A stretch of 15,332 nt of DNA from Spirochaetaceae bacterium (GCA_016649775.1 JAENWY010000026.1:1-15332); one strand, 5' to 3'. Numbered from the stretch's first letter, positions 7,050-15,287 are shown. Notes: generated from the sequence alone by a model not told the origin. Numbers and translations: made by a program.

Positions 7050-7827
7050 AAACTATCTCCTCAATGTTTTTATGTAATAATGCATTAGATGCAATAATAT
7101 TGCAACTATTATCACTAAAAGGATGATTTTTTGAGCCATTTGTCAATTTTCCACCAGCCTCTTCTAATATTACTTGTCCTGCCGCAAAGTCATAATAACC
7201 TAGAAATAGCTCATAATAGGCTTCGATATGTCCGCTTGCAATGAAACAAAGTTCTTGAGCACAAGAACCATAAGATCTCATATCTGAACAACAATTCCCA
7301 AGATTTTCCATAGTATTGCAATAACGACTATAACTTTCTTTATGTCTATGAGGAGGAACACATACAATTAAAGAATTTGAAAGTTCATCAATTGATGAAC
7401 AGTTGATTTTCTCTTCATTTAGATATGAACCTTTCCCTTTAATCGCATAATAAAGATCACCAAAAACAGGCGCATAAACAACTCCTATTAATGGAGAAAA
7501 TTGATCAATTTCAAAAGCAATACTTACTACCCAGTTAGGGAGTCCTCTAAAGAAATTTGTAGTACCATCGATTGGATCAACAATCCATCTACCTATTCCT
7601 TTTTCATTATTTTCATCTTCTTCACCAAAGAAGCCATCATTTGGAAATTCTTTTTTAATCAATGAAAATATGAGTTCTTCTGTCGTTTTATCAACATCAG
7701 TAACAAAGTCATTTTTGTGTTTTGTATAAACAGAAAACTTACCTTCATCTCTTGTTTTAAGAGCACTCTTACCTGCAATAATAGCTACCCTTTTTGCAAC
7801 TTCCAATCTTTTTTCTAAATCAATCAT
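7039..7827 (-). CDS. Inositol-monophosphatase-family phosphatase (SuhB-like)
   Basis: A Mg2+-dependent phosphatase of the IMPase/FBPase/CysQ superfamily, acting in the cytoplasm on inositol phosphates or similar small phosphates such as PAP or NADP. Both family signatures are present: WIVDPIDGTTNF (81-92), with metal ligands Asp84 and Asp87, and the C-terminal YYDFAAGQVILEEAGG (211-226) with Asp213. The GEE at 68-70 supplies the metal-binding Glu, and SYGSCAQELCFIASGHIEAYYE is the usual structural segment. At 262 residues it is full length. The start lies 2 bases after the stop of the 1107-residue gene; AAGG at 7835-7838 is the RBS and lies within the end of that gene. Tight spacing implies a shared transcript. 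The exact substrate is unknown. Confidence 0.93.
   Translation of the reverse strand: MIDLEKRLEVAKRVAIIAGKSALKTRDEGKFSVYTKHKNDFVTDVDKTTEELIFSLIKKEFPNDGFFGEEDENNEKGIGRWIVDPIDGTTNFFRGLPNWVVSIAFEIDQFSPLIGVVYAPVFGDLYYAIKGKGSYLNEEKINCSSIDELSNSLIVCVPPHRHKESYSRYCNTMENLGNCCSDMRSYGSCAQELCFIASGHIEAYYELFLGYYDFAAGQVILEEAGGKLTNGSKNHPFSDNSCNIIASNALLHKNIEEIVFGE
7056..7062 (-). promoter_or_regulatory. Shine-Dalgarno site that fixes the TTG start of the HAD gene
   Basis: Read on the minus strand this is GAGGAGA, placed 6-7 bases before the TTG at 7047-7049. It lies inside the last codons of the upstream IMPase-family gene, so ribosomes ending that gene can re-initiate here. It is the main reason for accepting a TTG start. 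Confidence 0.7.
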
Positions 7828-7829
7828 AA

Positions 7830-10800
7830 TTAAACCTTATTTTTGTTCTTTTTCATTCTAGAGCCTGTGGTTACAACAAACTTCCAATCAACATCAGAAT
7901 AAGAATCTCTGCTAATACTAGATTCCTTAATATCTTGCAGTTCTTGATTTTTATAATTTAAAGTTAAGATATCCCAAGACTCTTTATCATTTGAATACAT
8001 TAAGGAACCAAGACTATTCATTCTTTGCCATTTTTTCAACTGATCATTTGTCCCAGTTGGAAGAATTATTGTTAACGTTGAATTTGGAATAGTAAACATT
8101 TTATCTTTTCCATCAATAACTTGTTGTTCTAAAGCTTGCTCAATTAAATGATTTATAGCTTCTAAAAGTTCTAAATCATTTTCCTTACAAATATTAAAAA
8201 AAGGACTTTTTTCTAAATTTTCAGACATTTTTATTATATTAAATATTTTTAGAGGCCATAGACTTTCAATTGATGTAACTTCTTCTTCAATCTTAATGTC
8301 GTCACGGGTTTTAAAGGAAGGCGGTACGATCGAAAAGTTCTCTGCTCCTTTAACAATTTCATTAGCTTTCTCATTTCTTTCATCTTCAATAACTTTAGAA
8401 CTAACTTCCTCTTTAGTTGCTTTAACTTCCATATATCTTTGAACTTCTTGCTTAGCAATAGATTTTTCAAAACCCTTAATAATCTCAAGTGATTTAATTC
8501 TATCATAAACAGGACTGATAAAAACATCCTCAGATGAATCTTCATCATTGTCAATTAACTGATCATAATAATCATTTGTGAGACCTGATTCTTCATCAAC
8601 ATTGTATAAGTTTTCATCATCTTCCTCATATAACGAATCATTTAATCCATAATTTTCTAAATCTGAATCATCATCATCTAATTCATCTAGAATTGCATTA
8701 ACATTATTAATTGCTGCTATATCTGAATTGTTAAGTTCAAAAGAATCTATTGATCCTTTTATATTTAATAATTCTTCTTCAATTAAGGAATCTTCCATTT
8801 GAATTTCACTAATGTCATTAGGAATTAAAAGTCCAGGTTCTTTATAATCAGAGGGTATTTTTTCAGATGAAGACTTTACTTCATAATCATTAAACAATTT
8901 ATCAAATTCATCTTCAGCTGTAATTTCAATAGCACAATCACTTTCTACTTCAAGATCTTCAAGAGGAACTTCGTCTTTAAGTTTTTCATCAAAAACAACT
9001 ACAGGAAGCTCTTTAATTTCTTTGTCAGAATTTATTTTTACAGAGCTAACACTAGTATCATTTTTTTCATTTTCTAAAGGGTCTTTTCCTTTAGCAACAT
9101 TATTTAATACATCGGAAAAAGAAAAACCTAGTTTCTTTTGAATAACTGGTGGTAATTCTTCTTTTTTATCTTTCATTTTATTAGCTAAAGGTGCATCAAC
9201 CTTACATTCATCTAATTCTTGCTTAAAAATATCATCTTTAGAATCATTTAAGCTATCATTAACACTGATTTCTAAATCTTCAACATTCTCAGGATTATCT
9301 AAAGGGTTCTTTCCTTTGGAAACATTATTTAAAACATCAAATAATGAAAAACCAACTAAAGAGTTGTTATTTGAGGCTCCTTTATCTACATCTTCTTCAG
9401 AACTTATTATAGAATCCTCAGATTCTTCATCATCTAAAAATTCACCGAGCAATTCTGGTTCATCTTCTCCATCAACTTCTACGCTCTCAATAAGTTCTTC
9501 AGTATTTTCATCATCCACTAATCCTTCATATTCTTGATTGTCTATATCATCTTCACTATCTTCATCACTATAACAATTATCACCATCAATTGAATCTAAA
9601 TCAGAATATTCATCATTGTTTCCATCATCAATTTCAGAAGCCGTTGAAGTTTTAGAAACTTTATTCTCATTCTTTATTTCACTTTCAGCTACTTCTATAT
9701 TTAAATCCCTGATACCTAAAATTTTATCTCTAAAAAGTCTTATTTCATTCCAATCATTTAAAAGACTAACTAAATAAGAATAAGTAATACTATATATATT
9801 ATTTTTGTAAATAATATCTTCTATTTGCTTATCATCAAAATCAACTACAATAATAGGAGCACTAATTGAACCAAAATGTTGAAAAATTTCATCATATTTT
9901 TGTAATGCAATTTTTGTTAATTCTAAATCCTTTATTGGATTTAACGGAATTTTATATCCATGCTGACGTGGTACTTCAATAAACACCTCTTTTTCAGCTG
10001 ATTCAAAATGAGCACTAAAAGTAGTATCCTCTTTTTCGTAACCAAGAGTGTAATCAAAATGACTAAAAACTCCAGCAAAGATTGAAATAGGAAGTAATCC
10101 TGATTTCTCTTCTTCGGTTAAATCCCAAGACTTTTCTTCTTCTGGGAATTGAAGTTTAACAGCTTTTTTGATAGCTTTATAGGCTTTCTCAAATAGAAAT
10201 ACTCCATCAAAAATATAATATGAACCATTTTTTTCTATAAAAAGAGAATCATCCCAACCACAGGATTCACTTATATATCCAAAGTTTTCACTCTTTTGAG
10301 AAGCTAATGATAAACTTAATTTTTCTAAATCATTAGATTTTAATTTAGTTATAATATTAACACAAAATAAATCAAATGTTTCTGCTTTTTGTACCAAACT
10401 ACGAAGCCAATTAGTCCATTGTTCTTCATCAATAACTTGCTTTAATAGTTCTGTATTAGATTTAAGTGACCCTTTACTCCTAAGTTCCTCTATTTTAAAT
10501 TCAGATTTCATAGAAAACATTTCAAATTCCTTATTTAAGTCGGGAATTCCACTAATGCTTATTTTACTTAATGATTCAAGAGCTTCAAGTAACCCATCAA
10601 GTCCTGATGAAAATGTTTTATTAATACTACTAACGTGAGGTTGAAGTATTAATTTCAACTGTTTTAACTTTTTATCAATTGAAGATTCATCATATAGAGG
10701 ACAAGGAAACATATAAGAGTAGAACAAATCTTGAATTCTACTTCTTTGATTAGATAATACATTTTTACTAAGAATTAAATTATCGGTGTATTTAATCATA

Positions 10801-11153
10801 TGATTTTCAAAATTAGAGTATAATTTATTAAATTTTTTCCAAGATAACTCTGCTAAATTCTTTGATGTTCCTTGGTTATTGTTATTACTTAAATAATATT
10901 TAATAATAAATTCTAATTGAGAATTTGCCATTTCTTCATTATGTAAATTCTTATTTTTTTTAGATAGGTCTTTAACATCTGATACATGAAAAGCTATAAA
11001 CTTTAATAATTCTAAAGGTTCATACTTTTTTATTAAATTTACTAAAAAATTAACATCCTGATTAAGTTGTATGCTAATTTCTTTTAGATTTCTTTCTGTT
11101 TTATTTGATGATAAATTTATATTTTCTAAATTCCATGAACTTGAATTACCCAT
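7830..11153 (-). CDS. Unrecognised 1107-residue protein with a long acidic middle region
   Basis: I do not recognise this family. No signal peptide or membrane segment is visible, so it is probably cytoplasmic. Residues 1 to about 490 look globular and mostly helical, with a later alpha/beta-looking part (strands such as YYIFDGVFLF near 315, VFIEVPRQHGY near 390 and APIIVVDFDD near 430). About 500-875 is low-complexity and rich in Asp, Glu, Ser and Asn, surely disordered. It contains a 20-residue motif twice (601-620 and 676-695). About 876-935 is a charged helical stretch, and about 955-1107 looks globular again and ends in a basic tail. AGAGGG at 11161-11166 supports the start. The reading frame is intact over 3.3 kb and its codon use resembles its neighbours', which argues for a working gene. 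It is first in a probable operon with IMPase-family, HAD and RidA genes. A nuclease-like fold in the N-terminal half is conceivable but I see no D...ExK motif. Confidence 0.85.
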   Translation of the reverse strand: MGNSSSWNLENINLSSNKTERNLKEISIQLNQDVNFLVNLIKKYEPLELLKFIAFHVSDVKDLSKKNKNLHNEEMANSQLEFIIKYYLSNNNNQGTSKNLAELSWKKFNKLYSNFENHMIKYTDNLILSKNVLSNQRSRIQDLFYSYMFPCPLYDESSIDKKLKQLKLILQPHVSSINKTFSSGLDGLLEALESLSKISISGIPDLNKEFEMFSMKSEFKIEELRSKGSLKSNTELLKQVIDEEQWTNWLRSLVQKAETFDLFCVNIITKLKSNDLEKLSLSLASQKSENFGYISESCGWDDSLFIEKNGSYYIFDGVFLFEKAYKAIKKAVKLQFPEEEKSWDLTEEEKSGLLPISIFAGVFSHFDYTLGYEKEDTTFSAHFESAEKEVFIEVPRQHGYKIPLNPIKDLELTKIALQKYDEIFQHFGSISAPIIVVDFDDKQIEDIIYKNNIYSITYSYLVSLLNDWNEIRLFRDKILGIRDLNIEVAESEIKNENKVSKTSTASEIDDGNNDEYSDLDSIDGDNCYSDEDSEDDIDNQEYEGLVDDENTEELIESVEVDGEDEPELLGEFLDDEESEDSIISSEEDVDKGASNNNSLVGFSLFDVLNNVSKGKNPLDNPENVEDLEISVNDSLNDSKDDIFKQELDECKVDAPLANKMKDKKEELPPVIQKKLGFSFSDVLNNVAKGKDPLENEKNDTSVSSVKINSDKEIKELPVVVFDEKLKDEVPLEDLEVESDCAIEITAEDEFDKLFNDYEVKSSSEKIPSDYKEPGLLIPNDISEIQMEDSLIEEELLNIKGSIDSFELNNSDIAAINNVNAILDELDDDDSDLENYGLNDSLYEEDDENLYNVDEESGLTNDYYDQLIDNDEDSSEDVFISPVYDRIKSLEIIKGFEKSIAKQEVQRYMEVKATKEEVSSKVIEDERNEKANEIVKGAENFSIVPPSFKTRDDIKIEEEVTSIESLWPLKIFNIIKMSENLEKSPFFNICKENDLELLEAINHLIEQALEQQVIDGKDKMFTIPNSTLTIILPTGTNDQLKKWQRMNSLGSLMYSNDKESWDILTLNYKNQELQDIKESSISRDSYSDVDWKFVVTTGSRMKKNKNKV
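9069..9128 (-). repeat. Internal repeat copy 2 (residues 676-695 of the large acidic protein)
   Basis: This encodes GFSFSDVLNNVAKGKDPLEN, 75 residues after copy 1. The differences between the copies are mostly conservative (S/A, N/D, D/E), and the flanking acidic sequence is not repeated. That pattern suggests a retained short binding motif rather than a fresh slippage product. Confidence 0.85.
9294..9353 (-). repeat. Internal repeat copy 1 (residues 601-620 of the large acidic protein)
   Basis: This encodes GFSLFDVLNNVSKGKNPLDN. It matches copy 2 at 15 of 20 residues, and at about 50 of 60 bases by hand count. It stands out as hydrophobic and basic within an acidic, probably disordered region. 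Confidence 0.85.
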
Positions 11154-11209
11154 TTATATTCCCTCTTAAACCTGTAAATACTTACATGAATTTAATACAT
11201 GCTGACTTA

Positions 11210-11237
11210 ATAATACCAAAATACACAATTTGAACAA
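11210..11237 (-). promoter_or_regulatory. Candidate promoter of the minus-strand four-gene operon
   Basis: On the minus strand TTGTTC (11232-11237) lies 16 bases before TATTAT (11210-11215), which is preceded by an extended -10 TG (TGGTATTAT). The leader to the ATG at 11153 would be about 50 bases. In such AT-rich sequence chance matches are common. Confidence 0.35.
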
Positions 11238-11424
11238 TTTTATCCATAATATTTTATAAATAAACTATACAAGAAAAGGTTTTAGCCAAACCAATCATTT
11301 GTGCTCAATTAATTATAACTCATTAACTCTCTTTTTTTACACACCTAATGTAAGACTTTTTAACATATATTTAATATTTTTTATGTAATATAACTACATA
11401 TTTAATGCAATAAGTTTTATTTGC
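11238..11424. other. Intergenic centre between divergent operons
   Basis: Together with the two candidate promoters this makes a 332-base gap between divergent genes. The centre is AT-rich, with T7 near 11332-11338 and repeated ACATAT..TTAAT-like words near 11360-11410. I see no ORF, RNA gene or convincing operator. Confidence 0.5.
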
Positions 11425-11453
11425 ATGACAAAATCATCATATCAGAGTATTAT
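11425..11453 (+). promoter_or_regulatory. Candidate promoter of the lemA-DUF2207 unit
   Basis: ATGACA (11425-11430) and TATTAT (11448-11453) are each 5 of 6 to consensus, with a 17-base spacer. Transcription would start near 11460, about 26 bases before the lemA-like ATG. Confidence 0.55.
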
Positions 11454-11485
11454 ATTAATAAAAGTTAGAGAAAGGGAGAAATATT

Positions 11486-12040
11486 ATGAGCATAACCTTA
11501 ATTATTATTTTAGTACTTATCGCAATACTCGTTATTGCATTCATTTCAATTTATAACAAGCTTGTTAGAATGAAAAATAGAGTTGAAGAATCTGAATCAC
11601 AAATAGAAGTACATGAGAAACAAAGATATGACTTAGTTCCTAATCTTGTTGAAACAGTAAAAGGATATGCTGCTCATGAAAAGAATACATTAAATGCAGT
11701 TATCGAAGCTAGAAACAAAGCAGCCTCTGCTGGTAGTGTTCAAGCTGCAGAAGAGAGTAACAAACAATTAAACACAGCTATAAGGGGTATTTTTGCTTTA
11801 AGTGAAGCTTATCCTGATTTAAAAGCAAACACTAATTTTCTTGAACTACAAAAACAACTCACTTCTATTGAAGCTCAAATTCTAAATGCAAGAAAATACT
11901 ACAATGCAGTTGTAAGAGAGTTTAATAATCTATGCGAAACTTTCCCTTCCGTTATTGTTGCAAATATGAATCACTATAAAAAGAGTGCATATTTACAAGT
12001 TGAAGAAGAAGAAAAAAAGAGAGTAGATGTCAAATTTTAG
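11486..12040 (+). CDS. lemA: LemA-family membrane-anchored protein
   Basis: A LemA-family protein: one N-terminal transmembrane helix (about 3-23) followed by a helical-bundle domain. The core RYDLVPNLVETVKGYAAHEKNTLNAVIEARNKA (47-79) is diagnostic. The molecular role of the family is poorly known; it is often encoded beside DUF2207 or TPM-domain proteins, as here. The segment just before the core reads ESESQIEVHEKQR (35-47), where most members have AWSQIDVQLKRR-like sequence. The usually conserved Trp is thus replaced by Glu. The length (184 residues) is normal. GGGAG at 11474-11478 lies seven bases before the ATG. The DUF2207 gene follows after 9 bases, so the two are surely co-transcribed. 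Confidence 0.94.
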   Translation: MSITLIIILVLIAILVIAFISIYNKLVRMKNRVEESESQIEVHEKQRYDLVPNLVETVKGYAAHEKNTLNAVIEARNKAASAGSVQAAEESNKQLNTAIRGIFALSEAYPDLKANTNFLELQKQLTSIEAQILNARKYYNAVVREFNNLCETFPSVIVANMNHYKKSAYLQVEEEEKKRVDVKF

Positions 12041-12049
12041 GAGAAACAT

Positions 12050-13957
12050 ATGAAATCTCAAAAAGAAAAAATTTTTAAGTTTGGTATATTATTTACTCTT
12101 ATATTATTCAATTCATTAGCATTATTTGCATATGATAATACTATGTATATTCAAGCATTGAATATTAATGTTGAGGTCAGTGAAGATAATCAATATAAAG
12201 TTAATGAACAATATGATTTTAATTATCTATCTCAACATCATGGATTTTATAGAGAGATTCCTACCAATTATCAAAAAAGCGGTTACTATACAATATTAAA
12301 AAATATCTCCTCTGATAATCCTTATTCTATTGACTCAACCAATAATTCAACAATTATAAAAGTTGGAGATGCAAACCAATATGTAACTGGAGTTAAAAAT
12401 TATAATGTTAACTTTACTCTCGATGTAGGTAAAAACTACAAAGAGGAACAAGATGGCAAAACTTACTTTTACTACAATTTAGTAGGTCAGTATTGGGACT
12501 TTCCAATAAACAATGTAGCCTTTCATATTAATTTTCCAAAGGCTATAGAAGCAGATAAAATATCATTTACAAGTGGTCGTTATGGAGCAACTGAGACAAG
12601 TGCAACTTATACATTATCTTCTGATAAAAAAAGCATCAGTGGAACACTTAATAAAGTAATGCCTGGAGAGGCTCTTACTCTTTATGTTGATTTACCCAAA
12701 GGGTATTTCAGTGGAGAAAGAGATTATCTTGCAAATGTTAATAAAAACTTTATTTTTGCCATTTTAATTTCTGCCCTTATAATATTACTGGGAATAATAA
12801 CTTTCATAAAATATGGTAGAGATGAAGATATTATCGAAGTCCAATCATTTAATGCACCTAAAGGCTTTAATCCTATGAAATTAGGATATTTTCTGAATAA
12901 AACTGTTGCGATTAAAGACACTACTGCAATGCTTTTTTATTGGGCAGACCAAGGCTTTATTACCATAAAAGAAGATGTTGAAGCAAAAGAAGATTTTTAT
13001 ATTGTAAAAGTCAAGGAACTTCCAAGCTCTTGTGATTTAGCTGAAAGAAAGCTTTTTCAAGCATATTTCAATGATAAAAAAATAGGAGATAAAGTTAACA
13101 TTTCAGACTTTGGGAAGACTTTTGTTGAAATGAGACAAAAAAGTATCGATAGGATTAGTGAATCATTTAATATTCAAGATTCTACAGAGTTAGTTGATAA
13201 GGATGCTAGAAAAGCTAAAAATGCTATGGGCATAATGGCTGCTATTGCCTTTTTAATATTGGGTTATTACACCCCTGTTAATATGGTATCTGATATAATT
13301 GCCTCAACCCTAATTCCATTTGGTCTTAATACTTTTTTCTTAGTATTTTTAACAGTTATATTATCGAAACTAATTAATAATTCAGTAACCAGTAAAAAAA
13401 CTACAAAATTGACATTAATAATTTTATCTATAATTATAACCTTAGCCTGTGCTCTTTTTAATCTTGCGTTTATTGCCTTAGCTTCTTTTGAGAATATCGG
13501 CTATAAGTTCGCTATATTAAATATTATAAGTGTTGTTGCAGTTTCCTTCTTAATCAGTATTTCAGAAAAGAAGTCTGTTTATGCTACTAAAAACTATGGA
13601 ACAATTTTAGGATATAAATCATTCATTGAGTTTGTTGAAATAGATAAACTAAAGATGATGATTGATGAAGATCCTAACCTTTTCTATCACTCATTATCTT
13701 ATGCAATAGTATTAGGACTTGAAAAAAAATGGTACAAGAAATTTGAGACTTTAAATATTCCAAAAAATAACAACTTTATTTTCTTTGGATATACAGGCAT
13801 GTATTATGCTTCAGTATTTAATAATATGAGCAATGGAATTAATCACTCAATAACTCAATCAATTAGTTCTGTTCAATCTAGTGGTTCATCTGGAGGTACA
13901 TCCTCAGGAGGATTCTCTGGAGGCGGCTTTGGAGGCGGCGGCGGTGGCGGCTGGTAA
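12050..13957 (+). CDS. DUF2207 (YciQ-like) membrane protein with glycine-rich tail
   Basis: A predicted membrane protein of the DUF2207 family, whose function is unknown. Residues 1-27 are a signal peptide (cleavage near LFA|YD). About 33-225 is the extracytoplasmic domain typical of the family, including the HHGFYREIP motif (63-71). A membrane helix follows at about 233-253, then a cytoplasmic part (NPMKLGYFLN at 274-283, WADQGFITIKE at 298-308). Four hydrophobic segments lie at about 392-408, 420-440, 455-480 and 484-504. The conserved LGYKSFIEFVEIDKL...YAIVLGLEKKWYKKFE region (520-566) is next. The Ser/Gly-rich tail ends in GGGGGGGW, a common DUF2207 ending. AGGAGA at 12039-12044 overlaps the lemA stop and gives the start. 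Pairing with LemA suggests a joint envelope role; this is inference. Confidence 0.93.
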   Translation: MKSQKEKIFKFGILFTLILFNSLALFAYDNTMYIQALNINVEVSEDNQYKVNEQYDFNYLSQHHGFYREIPTNYQKSGYYTILKNISSDNPYSIDSTNNSTIIKVGDANQYVTGVKNYNVNFTLDVGKNYKEEQDGKTYFYYNLVGQYWDFPINNVAFHINFPKAIEADKISFTSGRYGATETSATYTLSSDKKSISGTLNKVMPGEALTLYVDLPKGYFSGERDYLANVNKNFIFAILISALIILLGIITFIKYGRDEDIIEVQSFNAPKGFNPMKLGYFLNKTVAIKDTTAMLFYWADQGFITIKEDVEAKEDFYIVKVKELPSSCDLAERKLFQAYFNDKKIGDKVNISDFGKTFVEMRQKSIDRISESFNIQDSTELVDKDARKAKNAMGIMAAIAFLILGYYTPVNMVSDIIASTLIPFGLNTFFLVFLTVILSKLINNSVTSKKTTKLTLIILSIIITLACALFNLAFIALASFENIGYKFAILNIISVVAVSFLISISEKKSVYATKNYGTILGYKSFIEFVEIDKLKMMIDEDPNLFYHSLSYAIVLGLEKKWYKKFETLNIPKNNNFIFFGYTGMYYASVFNNMSNGINHSITQSISSVQSSGSSGGTSSGGFSGGGFGGGGGGGW

Positions 13958-13979
13958 AATCTAAATAAAAAAAAATAAA

Positions 13980-14033
13980 AAAGATTTATATTTCAGTTTT
14001 CTTATAAAACGCTGAAGTATAAATCTTTTTTTT
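13980..14033. terminator. Bidirectional terminator between convergent genes
   Basis: The arms 13980-13996 and 14012-14028 pair over 17 bp with one G-U pair. A run of eight T follows on the plus strand (14026-14033) and long A runs precede the stem, giving T runs for the minus strand. It serves both the DUF2207 gene and the MFS gene, and the MFS stop codon (14032-14034) lies within the T run. Confidence 0.88.
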
Positions 14034-15228
14034 ATTTAGAGATTAATACAAAGGGACTCTGCGCTTTGAGTGTATTCTTAAACATAAATCCAAATATTAA
14101 GGCTACTAAAGAAACACAGGCATAAATACTAAATAAATAATTATAACCAAGATTTGCTACAATCTTACCACCAATATAAGACCCCATTACAGCGGGAAGA
14201 CCTGTAGCAACGGCATAATATAAACTAAGTCCCATAGCTCTGTGATCTTCTCTAACGTTTTTTGTAATATAGAGGATTGCCCCAATATGTAGAGCACCAT
14301 AACATAGACAATGAAGAGCTTGTCCAAAAAATAATCCAGGAATTGTTGGAAATAATACATATATGAAATAACGAACTGCAACTGCTAGTGTACCAAGCAT
14401 AATTAAAAAGTAAGGGGTTACTTTATTTTCTTTGACTAATTTACCTGATAATAATATTACAAAGAATTCAAACCCCGAACCTATTACATTCAACATTGTT
14501 ATATTATTATATTTTACAACTTCTATGGAATAAAGTGATAAAAAGCTATATACAGCTGTCATTGAGAATCTACTAAAAGCTATTAAAATCATAGCTACTA
14601 CAAATCCTTTAGTATACCATTTACCCTCTTTCTCAATTTCAGTTGCACAGGCTTTCTTATGTTCTAATATTAACTTATTTTTTTTTAAATTTTTTGTAGG
14701 TAATATAATTACAGAAATGATTGAGACAACAACAATGAGAGAATAATAAAAACTAATGTTTGAATTACTATCTACTTGAGGTCTATGAAAAAATGCTAAA
14801 ATAGCAGAAATAACTAAAAATCCTAATGTACCAAAAGCTCTATAAACTGAATATCTATCAGAATTTTCACCTAAGGATAAGGTTCCAAAAGAATCAAATA
14901 TTGGAGATATAGCTCTAAATGAAAAGCCAAAAAATAATAATGACACAAAAATCATTATTAGAGATATATCAGCAGATAAAAAATAAAAAGCAATGACTGA
15001 AACAATTAAAGTTATTATACATAATTGTTTATACCATCCTTTCCGATCTACTAAACCACCAAGAACAATTGGTCCAATTATACCTGCAGCTTCAAAAACA
15101 GCTTGGAATAAACCTACATACTCAAATCCATATCCAAAATTGTAAAATACAACTTGGAGATACATATTTACTACAACAAATGAGGATGTAACAAAAAAAT
15201 AGGCAAAATAGAATAACATAAGTTGCAT
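14032..15228 (-). CDS. MFS transporter, MFS_1-like/NupG-HcaT type
   Basis: An inner-membrane secondary transporter with about twelve hydrophobic segments over 398 residues and a central hydrophilic loop (about 180-205, rich in Lys). RAFGTLGF in the first half and QALHCLCYGALHIGAILYI in the second half resemble the Q.LH..(F/Y)G..H pattern of the nucleoside/phenylpropionate-type MFS_1-like family. The GGLVDRKGW loop (about 57-65) is the MFS motif A position. The substrate is unknown; a nucleoside or small organic molecule is possible. It is a single gene, convergent with the DUF2207 gene. The ATG at 15228 is the first in frame after an upstream TAA, but no Shine-Dalgarno is visible; Met4 (15219) is no better. 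Confidence 0.88.
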   Translation of the reverse strand: MQLMLFYFAYFFVTSSFVVVNMYLQVVFYNFGYGFEYVGLFQAVFEAAGIIGPIVLGGLVDRKGWYKQLCIITLIVSVIAFYFLSADISLIMIFVSLLFFGFSFRAISPIFDSFGTLSLGENSDRYSVYRAFGTLGFLVISAILAFFHRPQVDSNSNISFYYSLIVVVSIISVIILPTKNLKKNKLILEHKKACATEIEKEGKWYTKGFVVAMILIAFSRFSMTAVYSFLSLYSIEVVKYNNITMLNVIGSGFEFFVILLSGKLVKENKVTPYFLIMLGTLAVAVRYFIYVLFPTIPGLFFGQALHCLCYGALHIGAILYITKNVREDHRAMGLSLYYAVATGLPAVMGSYIGGKIVANLGYNYLFSIYACVSLVALIFGFMFKNTLKAQSPFVLISK

Positions 15229-15257
15229 TGTATGAACTAAATATTAAGAATACAAGC

Positions 15258-15287
15258 ATTAGAGCATATATTCTCAAATTTATACAA
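15258..15287 (-). promoter_or_regulatory. Candidate promoter of the MFS gene
   Basis: On the minus strand TTGTAT (15282-15287) lies 18 bases before TCTAAT (15258-15263), which has an extended -10 TG (TGCTCTAAT). The leader would be only about 22 bases and has no Shine-Dalgarno. The remaining bases to the window end show no gene. Confidence 0.35.

Noticed and set aside
8120..8290. Possible third copy of the DVLNNV motif near residue 960 of the large protein (LKIFNIIKMSENLEKSPFFN)
   Set aside because: Only a few positions match (F, hydrophobics, P, N) and a one-residue gap is needed; not distinguishable from chance.
8249..8554. Minus-strand open frame of 101 codons rich in Lys and Leu
   Set aside because: It lies wholly within the large acidic protein gene in another frame, and its K/L bias is the frame-shifted image of GAA/GAT-rich codons.
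9316..9537. Plus-strand open frame of 73 codons, very Ser-rich
   Set aside because: It is the complement of Asp/Glu codons (GAT/GAA read as ATC/TTC in another phase) in the acidic part of the large minus-strand gene; no RBS or independent support.
7830..11153. Reading the large protein as a restriction-type or PD-(D/E)XK nuclease
   Set aside because: The strand VFIEVPRQ lacks the required ExK, and no partner methylase or other defence gene is present.
11300..11340. Weak TTAAT/ATTAA hairpin before T7 in the divergent intergenic region
   Set aside because: Five A/T pairs only and no gene ends there, so a terminator is not supported.
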